Below, in pieces: positions 17,532 through 24,209 of a stretch of DNA of 33,453 nt. The notes under the pieces are model-generated. The model did no database searches, was not told where the DNA came from, and saw nothing but the letters and a program-made list of their open reading frames with translations. Origin of the DNA: Gemmatimonas sp. (GTDB lineage: Bacteria > Krumholzibacteriota > Krumholzibacteriia > LZORAL124-64-63). The stretch lies in contig PNOJ01000017.1 in assembly GCA_013824755.1 (NCBI GenBank), positions 1 through 33,453 on the forward strand, given 5' to 3'. Position numbers and translations under genes: made by a program. The stretch's first letter is position 1, and each line of letters begins with the position of its first letter.

Positions 17532-17771
17532 GTGCGTGCCCTGCAGTTCTGCGGTCTGACGACCGCCATCACCCTGGTGGCCGGGTTGCTCAATTACGAG
17601 GTCACGGCCCGGTCCAACCTGTTGCTCGGCGTCGCGCTGCCCGGCTGGTGGGAGGCGCAGCGCGCCGACCACGCGATCGCCTACCGCGACCATACCGGGA
17701 TCCGGCCGCTCGACCGATTGCTCCACGAGGGCGCCGAAGCGCTCGTCTTCTACGACGATCTCTTGCGCTGA
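17532..17771 (+). CDS. Small hypothetical single-TM protein (about 79 aa)
   Basis: GTG start 9 nt after GGAGG (17518-17522); VRALQFCGLTTAITLVAGLLNYEVTARSNLLLGVALPGWWEAQRADHAIAYRDHTGIRPLDRLLHEGAEALVFYDDLLR; GC-biased third codon positions; overlaps the rsgA 3' end by 22 bp. Confidence 0.6.
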   Translation: MRALQFCGLTTAITLVAGLLNYEVTARSNLLLGVALPGWWEAQRADHAIAYRDHTGIRPLDRLLHEGAEALVFYDDLLR

Positions 17772-18730
17772 GGCCCCCGCACGTCCTCCCGCTCCTGCAG
17801 ATCCTTCAGGATGGCCAGGTACGCGGCGTGCCGCCAGGCGGGCAGCACGCCGCCGGCCACCGCCCGCTTGACCCCGCAGTCGGGCTCGTCGCGGTGCAGG
17901 CAGGTATCGTAGCGGCAGGTCTGGGCCGGCTCCGTGAAATCGGGGAACCAGTCCCGCAGCTCGATGGGCGCCACGTCCCAGGGGTCGAAGCCGCGGATGC
18001 CGGGCGTGTCGGCGATGAAACCGCCGTTGCCCAGGGGGTAGAGCTCGGTCTGGGTCGTGGTGTGCCGGCCCAGGCCGGTCTTGGCCGTCACCTCGCCGAT
18101 CCGCAGCCGCAGGCCGGTGGCCCGGGCCAGCAACGAGCTCTTGCCGGTGCCCGACGCGCCCAGCAGCAACGAGATGCGGCCCTGCAGGCGGTCGCGGAAC
18201 GCGTCGATCCCCTCGCCGGTGACCACGGAGGTCCGCAGCACCCGGTAGCCCACGGTGCGGTAGTGGTCCCAGGCCGGAGCCGCGGCGGCGGCCGGGTCCA
18301 GGTCCACCTTGTTCAGGCAGAGCACGCCCTCGACCTCGTAGCGCTCGGCGGCGACCAGCAGGCGGTCGATGAGGCCGCCGGAGGGCTCGGGCTGGCGAAC
18401 CGATTGCACGACCACCACCTGGTCGAGGTTGGCCATCATGACCTGCTCGCGGCGCCCCCGCTCGCGCTTGGAGGAGGTCCGGGAGATCCGGTTGCGCCGG
18501 GGCAGGACTTCCTCCACCACGGCGATGGCCGGGTCGCCGGGCACCGGGGCGATGCGCACGCGGTCGCCGGCCACGACCAGCGTCCGCTCCGTCTGCAACC
18601 CCTGTTTCAGCCTCCCGCGCAGCCGGCACGGGATCTCCCGCCCGTCGCAGACCACCGTGCAGTGGCCGCTGCCGGCGTTGATGACCACGCCCTCCCCGCA
18701 GGCCCCGTGCTCCTCGTCGTGTCGCGCCAC
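17750..18730 (-). CDS. rsgA: Ribosome small subunit-dependent GTPase A
   Basis: Circularly permuted GTPase: NKVD, then GASGTGKSSLLARATG, then DTPGIRGF; zinc motif CRYDTCLHRDEPDC. GTG start at 18730 with AAAGGCGGG RBS favoured over 18826. Confidence 0.93.
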   Translation of the reverse strand: MARHDEEHGACGEGVVINAGSGHCTVVCDGREIPCRLRGRLKQGLQTERTLVVAGDRVRIAPVPGDPAIAVVEEVLPRRNRISRTSSKRERGRREQVMMANLDQVVVVQSVRQPEPSGGLIDRLLVAAERYEVEGVLCLNKVDLDPAAAAAPAWDHYRTVGYRVLRTSVVTGEGIDAFRDRLQGRISLLLGASGTGKSSLLARATGLRLRIGEVTAKTGLGRHTTTQTELYPLGNGGFIADTPGIRGFDPWDVAPIELRDWFPDFTEPAQTCRYDTCLHRDEPDCGVKRAVAGGVLPAWRHAAYLAILKDLQEREDVRGPQRKRSS

Positions 18731-18864
18731 GCCCCGCCTTTCCCGGTCCGGCCGCCACCCGGCGGCGCGCGGACCCATTTGCGCCTTGAGGAACAACAGT
18801 CTATTGGTTAGCTTGGCTGGGATCAATGATGCAGGGAAACATCGCGCAGAACAAGGCGGTCGCC

Positions 18865-19332
18865 ATGGACATCAAGGACGTCTTGCAGCTCACCTCCGAA
18901 ACCCGCTTCATCGGGGAGCTGCAGGCCAAGGACAAGGAAGGCGTGCTCGCCGAGATGGCCGACGCCCTGCTCGCCGGATCCCCGATCACCAACAAGGAAA
19001 CGATCCTGGAGATGCTCAAGAGCCGCGAGGCCCTGGGCAGCACCGCCGTCGGCCCGGGCGTGGCCTTCCCGCACGGCCGCACGCTGGCGGCGCAGAACCT
19101 GATCATCGTGGTGGCGCGCTCGCAGGCGGGCGTGGACTTCGACTCGATGGACGGCGGCCCGACCCACCTGTACTTCATGCTGATCGCCCCGCCCCAGGAC
19201 ACGGGCAACCAGTACATCCGCTCGCTCGCGGTCCTGACGGAGAAGATGCAGGATCCCGCACTGCGCACCGCCACGCTGCAGGCTCCCGACTACGCCGCGT
19301 TCTGCCAGGTCTTGACGGAGGGACAGGGATGA
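18865..19332 (+). CDS. PTS EIIA (fructose/Ntr-type, PtsN-like) domain protein
   Basis: STAVGPGVAFPHGRT active-site histidine motif; KEGVLAEMADALLAGSPITNKETILEMLKSREALG. ATG 18865 has RBS AAGGCGG; 18826 is an alternative start. Confidence 0.88.
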   Translation: MDIKDVLQLTSETRFIGELQAKDKEGVLAEMADALLAGSPITNKETILEMLKSREALGSTAVGPGVAFPHGRTLAAQNLIIVVARSQAGVDFDSMDGGPTHLYFMLIAPPQDTGNQYIRSLAVLTEKMQDPALRTATLQAPDYAAFCQVLTEGQG

Positions 19333-19670
19333 ACCGACAACTGGCCCTGCTGGTCTCGATCCAGAACCTGGAACTGCAGCTGCGGGACGCCCAGGACGAA
19401 ACCAAGGCGAAGGCGCTCGAGGCCATGGGCTTCCCCATGAGCGTCGAGAAGATCCAGCGCGACATCGCCGGCCTGCTCGAGCAGATCGAGCCGCGCCACC
19501 GCAGCTACTACCTGCGCCTGAAGACACGCTTCGAGAACCCCGTGGTCCCGGTCTGGGACGGGCACTGCACGGGCTGCTTCGCCAACGTGCCGACGGCGTT
19601 CACCTCGGTCACCAACGTGAATCGGGTGATGTCCTGCGAGAGCTGCGGCCGGATCCTGTTCCAGCCCTGA
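19329..19670 (+). CDS. Short coiled-coil / C4 zinc-ribbon protein (DUF164/zf-RING_7-like)
   Basis: MNRQLALLVSIQNLELQLRDAQDETKAKALEAMG...HCTGCFANVPTAFTSVTNVNRVMSCESCGRILFQP with two CxxC pairs; ATGA overlap with the preceding gene. Confidence 0.82.
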   Translation: MNRQLALLVSIQNLELQLRDAQDETKAKALEAMGFPMSVEKIQRDIAGLLEQIEPRHRSYYLRLKTRFENPVVPVWDGHCTGCFANVPTAFTSVTNVNRVMSCESCGRILFQP

Positions 19671-19696
19671 GGCTGGCGCCGCGATAGCCCGGAAAT

Positions 19697-19733
19697 GCGA
19701 ACGGCCGCGCCGTCGATCGGCGCGGCCGTTCGC
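19697..19733. terminator. Perfect 16-bp stem hairpin between convergent genes
   Basis: GCGAACGGCCGCGCCG-TCGAT-CGGCGCGGCCGTTCGC; lies between convergent stops at 19670 and 19751. Confidence 0.8.
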
Positions 19734-19750
19734 TTGCCGGGCGGCGCGGT

Positions 19751-20992
19751 CTAGTCGATGACGGCGCCGGTCAGGGCCTCGGCGGGCGCCGCGACGTGGC
19801 CGGCCTCCTCGACCATCTTCTTCTTCTCTCCCCCGTCGTCCCGCACGCCCAGGTCCGTGCGCGCCCACTTGCCGGCGGCGGTGACCCGCTCGGCCTGCTC
19901 GTCGCGCTCCCAGTCGATGCCGGGCTCCTTCAGGAACACGAAGCCGTCGCCGTCGTGGTCGATCATCACGAGGTCGCCGCGGCGGATCTGGTCGCTGCAG
20001 ATGTAGTGCGAGACCGGCGTCACGATCCGCTTCTCCACCACGCGCTTCAGGGGGCGGGCGCCGTACTCGGGATCGGTGCCCTCCTCGACCAGCCGCTCCT
20101 TGGCGCGGCGGGTGACCTCCAGCAGGAAGGGCTCGGCGCTGCCCAGCGCGCGGTGGTGCACCTGGGAGATCTGGTTGTCCAGGATCTCGAAGAGGTGCTC
20201 GCGCTTGAGGGTGTGGTAGGTGATCTGCTCGTCGAAGCGGTTCAGGAACTCCATCGGGAAGATCTTCTTGGCCTCGCGCGAGACGGCGGTTTCGAGGTCG
20301 CGGTCCAGGCTCTCGTCGCCGTCGGCGGCGCGGAAGCCGATGCCGCTGCGGCTCAGGCGCTCGTTCATCGCCTGGCTGCCCACGTTGGAGGTCAGCACGA
20401 TGATCGAGCCGGTGAAGTCCACTTCCTCGTTGTTCGCCAGGACCAAGTGCCCGTCCTCGAGGATCCCCAGCAGGGTGTTCCACATCTTGGGGTGGGCCTT
20501 CTCGATCTCGTCGAACAGCACGATCGACAGGCGGCGCGCGGCGTCGGGCGGGTACATGTCGGCCAGCTTGCCGCCGTCCTCGCAGATCATGCCCGTGCGC
20601 TTCTCGAGCGCCTTGAGGTGGTGCTTGTCCAGGTTCTCCTGGGCCAGCAGCGGGCGGATCTCGCCGCCCACGTAGCCGGGCGGCGAGCCCAGCAGCTTCG
20701 AGATGTTGTAGTGGGCCGAGAACTCCTGGCAGTTGATGCGCGTGAAGGCCCGGCGGTCGCCGAACAGCGACTCGGCCAGGCAGCGCACCGTCTCGGTCTT
20801 GCCGACGCCGGTCGGCCCCAGGAACATCATCGTCAGCAGCGGCCGCTCGGGATCGTGGATCCCGGCGATCAGGCGGCTGAAGCAGTCCGCGATTTTGTCC
20901 GTGGCGGCGGGCTGGCCCACCACCATGCGGTTCATGCGCAGGCGAAAGCGACGCAGCTGCTCGTTGGCCACACCCGTCTTCAGCTCGATCAC
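19751..20992 (-). CDS. AAA+ ATPase, single Clp/Hsp100 D2-like module
   Basis: GTG at 20992 with GAGGAGA RBS; FLGPTGVGKTETVRCLAESLFGD, GSPPGYVGG pore loop, IVLFDEIEKAHPKMWNTLLGILEDG, VLTSNVGSQAM, SGIGF, FPMEFLNRFDEQI, GARPLKRVVEK. Confidence 0.9.
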   Translation of the reverse strand: MIELKTGVANEQLRRFRLRMNRMVVGQPAATDKIADCFSRLIAGIHDPERPLLTMMFLGPTGVGKTETVRCLAESLFGDRRAFTRINCQEFSAHYNISKLLGSPPGYVGGEIRPLLAQENLDKHHLKALEKRTGMICEDGGKLADMYPPDAARRLSIVLFDEIEKAHPKMWNTLLGILEDGHLVLANNEEVDFTGSIIVLTSNVGSQAMNERLSRSGIGFRAADGDESLDRDLETAVSREAKKIFPMEFLNRFDEQITYHTLKREHLFEILDNQISQVHHRALGSAEPFLLEVTRRAKERLVEEGTDPEYGARPLKRVVEKRIVTPVSHYICSDQIRRGDLVMIDHDGDGFVFLKEPGIDWERDEQAERVTAAGKWARTDLGVRDDGGEKKKMVEEAGHVAAPAEALTGAVID

Positions 20993-21063
20993 GCAGCGTC
21001 TCCTCGGTTGGTCCGGACGGGCCGGATCCCGGTCGTGCCTCGGGTCGGGGACGGGGTAGCGGA

Positions 21064-21105
21064 AGCCCGTCCTCCGCACCTTCATCGGTAAGCGGCGGAC
21101 GGGCT
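21064..21105 (-). terminator. Hairpin downstream of the nucleotidase-like gene
   Basis: AGCCCGTCCTCCGC / GCGGCGGACGGGCT arms (14 bp, one mismatch) with an inner ACC/GGT pairing, 25 bp after the stop at 21130. Confidence 0.65.
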
Positions 21106-21129
21106 TGAGGCGGAATCGACGGGCGGGAT

Positions 21130-22872
21130 TCAGTCCGCCGCGGGGGTCCTGGCCAGGTAGGGGGCCTGGGCGGCGGCGTTGTCCTCGACCCAGCGGTCGT
21201 CCACGCGGGGGCGCACCGGGCTGTGCCGCCGCAGGTACTGCTCGAAGGAGGCGTCGATCGTGATCTGGGTCAGCTCGATGTCCCCGGCGGGCACGGTGGT
21301 CAGGAAGTCCAGGCCGCTGTTGCCCTCCATCAGGAAGGTGGTGGTGACCACGCGGTACGTGCGCTCGGGGTCCAGGGGGGCGCCGGCGATCTCCAGCTCG
21401 CAGACCCGGTCGCCGTCGGGGCGCTGCTTGTTGTAGCGCATGCGGAGGCCCGAGACGCAGATGCCGCCGGAGTCGCCGGCGACCTTGCGCTCGACCAGGG
21501 TCCGGATCAGGGAGCCCGGCATCTTCACCACGACCAGCTCGTTGCCGAAGGGCAGCACGCTGAAGACGTCGCGCGCCGTGATGTTGCCGGCGGGGACGTC
21601 GGCGCGCAGGCCGCCGAGGTTCTGGAACGAGAAGTCGGCGTCGAAGTACTCCCGCATCGCGTCGGTGACGAGGTTGCCCATCAGGGAGGCGCCGGGGTCG
21701 CCGCGCGTGAGGTTGACGGCCGCGCTGCCGACGATCTTGCCCATCTCCGCGTCGGTCTTCGCGAGGTAGGGCTGCAGGACGCGGCGCATCGCCGGGTCGG
21801 GCCACAGCTCGTCCTCGAAGAGCGTGATCAGGACGCCGCGGTCGTGCGGCGTGTCGTAGCCCAGCAGGGTGCCGGTGGCGGGGTCGATCTCCAGGATGGC
21901 GTGGCCGACGCTGGAGCCGTTGCCGAAGCTCTCGAAGCAGAGCGTGTGGGTCATGGGGTCGATCCAGGGCTGCTCGTAGCCGCGGTGCGTGTGGCCGCCC
22001 ACCGCGACGTCGATGCCCTCGACCGCGTTGACGATCTCCATGAGGTTGGTGGCGCCCCCGGTCACGGTGCCGTAGGTCCCGCCCTGGGACTCCGCCTGGC
22101 CGGTCTCGGCCTCGCCGCCGGCGCCGACGATGCGCCGCCAGCCCTCCTGCGGGTCGAAGGGCAGGCCCTCGTGGATCAGCAGGAAGACGAGGTCGGCGCC
22201 GTCGGCGCGCAGCCGGTCGCGCCAGGTCTCGATGGCGGGCACCATGGGGTCGAAGATCAGGCCCTCGATGTTCGCCGGGAAGGACATGTGCTCGGTGCCC
22301 GTGGTGATGATGCCGATGACGCCGATCTTCAGGCCGGCCCGCTCGAGCATGAGCGTGGGCACGCACCAGTCGACGATCTCGCCGTCCTCCGCGTCGCGCA
22401 GGTTGGCGCAGACGAAGGGGATGCGGGTGCCGTTGGCCAGGCGCTCGGTGTTGTCGCGGCCCAGGTCGAAGTCGTGGTTGCCCGGCACGATCACGTCGTA
22501 GCGGAGCTGCTCGAAGTACGCCATGACGGCGTCGCCCCGGGTCTTGGAGCCCACGGGCGTGCCCTGGAAGAAGTCGCCGACGTCGACCACCAGGACGGCC
22601 TCCCCCGCGGCGGCGGCCTCCTCGCGGATCCCGGCGAGGTAGGTCGCCAGCGACGCGCCGCCGCCCAGGGGCGGCGGGAAGGACGGGTTCATGAAGCGCG
22701 CCGGCTCCGGTGCGATGTGGCCGTGGACGTCGTTGGTCCAGATCAGGTGCAGCCGGACGGGATCCTGCCGCGCGTCGGCGGTCCCGGCCCCGCCGGTCGA
22801 GCCGGCGGCGGCGAGCAGGATGAAGGCCAGGGCCGCGGCCGCGGGCCGCAGGCGACGGGCGCTGATGCTCAT
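21130..22872 (-). CDS. Secreted 5'-nucleotidase / UDP-sugar hydrolase-like metallophosphoesterase
   Basis: Signal peptide; IWTNDVHGHIAPEP, VDVGDFFQGTPVGSKTRGDAVMAYFEQLRYDVIVPGNHDFDLG, GGHTHRGYEQ; C-terminal domain NLTRGDPGASLMGNLVTDAMREYFDADFSFQNLGGLRADVPAGNITARDVFSVLPFGNELV. ATG 22872 follows GAGGAG. Confidence 0.92.
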   Translation of the reverse strand: MSISARRLRPAAAALAFILLAAAGSTGGAGTADARQDPVRLHLIWTNDVHGHIAPEPARFMNPSFPPPLGGGASLATYLAGIREEAAAAGEAVLVVDVGDFFQGTPVGSKTRGDAVMAYFEQLRYDVIVPGNHDFDLGRDNTERLANGTRIPFVCANLRDAEDGEIVDWCVPTLMLERAGLKIGVIGIITTGTEHMSFPANIEGLIFDPMVPAIETWRDRLRADGADLVFLLIHEGLPFDPQEGWRRIVGAGGEAETGQAESQGGTYGTVTGGATNLMEIVNAVEGIDVAVGGHTHRGYEQPWIDPMTHTLCFESFGNGSSVGHAILEIDPATGTLLGYDTPHDRGVLITLFEDELWPDPAMRRVLQPYLAKTDAEMGKIVGSAAVNLTRGDPGASLMGNLVTDAMREYFDADFSFQNLGGLRADVPAGNITARDVFSVLPFGNELVVVKMPGSLIRTLVERKVAGDSGGICVSGLRMRYNKQRPDGDRVCELEIAGAPLDPERTYRVVTTTFLMEGNSGLDFLTTVPAGDIELTQITIDASFEQYLRRHSPVRPRVDDRWVEDNAAAQAPYLARTPAAD

Positions 22873-22903
22873 GGTCACTCCTCGCGGGGGATCGCCCCCC
22901 CGG

Positions 22904-24193
22904 CTAGAAGGCGTAGGTCAGGCCCGCGCCCACGCGGAACCGGTTGTCCTCCACGCGCGACGTCGGCGCCACGTCGTAGCCGTCCGGATAGTCGTACCAG
23001 TGCGCCTGGCGGCTGCTCTGCTTGCCCAGCTCCGCGGAGACGGAGAACATCCCGGCCGCGTAGGGGAAGCCCACGCCCGCGCTGAAGCTGGCCGTGCCGG
23101 CCTCGCCGTCGGCGTAGCTGTCCAGGTGGCGGAAGCCGAAGCGCAGGGGCATGCCGTTGTAGAACGTGTGCTGCACGCCGAGCTGGACGTCCATCGTGTT
23201 CTCCAGGGCGGCGCCGGCCGCCGCGTCGCGGCTGTCCTCCAGGTCCTTCCACTCGGTGTAGACGACGTCGGCCGCGAAGACGGTGCGGGGCTCGGAGCGC
23301 GGGTAGTAGGCGAAGCCGGCGCGCAGACGGCCGGGGTAGCGCACCGAGACGCCCTCGACCGCGACCGCGGGGGCGGCGGCGCCCAGCGTGGTGGTCGTGG
23401 TCCAGTCGCCCTCGATCTTCAGGGGCGTGTCCCAGGCCGCGCCCAGCACGAAGCGGTCGCCCGCGCAGGCGCGCACGCCCAGGGTGGCGTTGAGGCCGTC
23501 GGCGTCGTGCGACTCGGAGACCAGGTAGCTGTCGGCGGGGACCTGCACGTCGCGCCGGTCGAAGTCCAGGGTGCGGGTCCCGAAGACGTAGTGGACCGTG
23601 GCGCCCAGCGAGACGCCCGGGCCGGGCTCCCAGGCCGCCGCCGCGCTCAGGTCGCGCAGGCTGCCGCCGCCGACGACCGACCGCTCCTCGAGGATCTGGT
23701 CGTAGGGGTTGGCGGTGGTGCTCGGGTCGCGGATCTCCTCGCGGAACTCGTACCCGAAGTCGTAGCGGGTGGTCAGGGCGGCGCCGACGCCGAGCCGCGG
23801 CAGGGCGCGGCCGGACAGGGCGAAGCCCGTGTCGAAGTCGTGGCTGCGGTTGCTGGCGATCGCCGTGTCGGTGATGTAGCTGCCGAAGCTGTCCCAGAGG
23901 GGCTGGAAGCGGTCCTCGTGGTCCTGGGCCAGCGAGCCGGCCGCGTCCAGGCGCCAGCCGGCGGCCTCGCCCAGCATGGCGGGGTTCAGCACGGCGGAGA
24001 AGCCGCCGCGGAACAGCGCCGCGCCGGTGCCCGACATGGCTTCGAGCTCCGGGTGCCGGAAGTTCGCGACGTCGCCGTAGGCGGCGTTCAGCGCCTGGCC
24101 GGCGTCGGCCGGCCGCGGCGCGGCGAGCGACAGGAGCGCGAGCAGCACGGCCGCCGCCGCGATGGCGCTGTGATTCCTGGTCGTGAGCATCAT
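22904..24193 (-). CDS. FadL/OmpP1-like outer-membrane beta-barrel protein
   Basis: Signal peptide APRPADAG; MSGTGAALFRGGFSAVLNPAMLGEA-type N-terminus; alternating amphipathic strands; terminal GAGLTYAF ends in Phe. Confidence 0.75.
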   Translation of the reverse strand: MMLTTRNHSAIAAAAVLLALLSLAAPRPADAGQALNAAYGDVANFRHPELEAMSGTGAALFRGGFSAVLNPAMLGEAAGWRLDAAGSLAQDHEDRFQPLWDSFGSYITDTAIASNRSHDFDTGFALSGRALPRLGVGAALTTRYDFGYEFREEIRDPSTTANPYDQILEERSVVGGGSLRDLSAAAAWEPGPGVSLGATVHYVFGTRTLDFDRRDVQVPADSYLVSESHDADGLNATLGVRACAGDRFVLGAAWDTPLKIEGDWTTTTTLGAAAPAVAVEGVSVRYPGRLRAGFAYYPRSEPRTVFAADVVYTEWKDLEDSRDAAAGAALENTMDVQLGVQHTFYNGMPLRFGFRHLDSYADGEAGTASFSAGVGFPYAAGMFSVSAELGKQSSRQAHWYDYPDGYDVAPTSRVEDNRFRVGAGLTYAF

Positions 24194-24209
24194 CGTCTCG
24201 ATCTCCCGG

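Noticed and set aside
15672-18758. 1028-aa minus-strand ORF spanning rsgA, GT9 and M50 regions
   Set aside because: Only the last ~224 aa (from 16343) are genuine M50 protein; the upstream part is out-of-frame translation of other genes.
19751-22366. 871-aa ORF suggesting a fusion upstream of the Clp-like ATPase
   Set aside because: The N-terminal ~458 aa are an alternative frame of the nucleotidase gene; the real start is most likely the GTG at 20992 with its own RBS.
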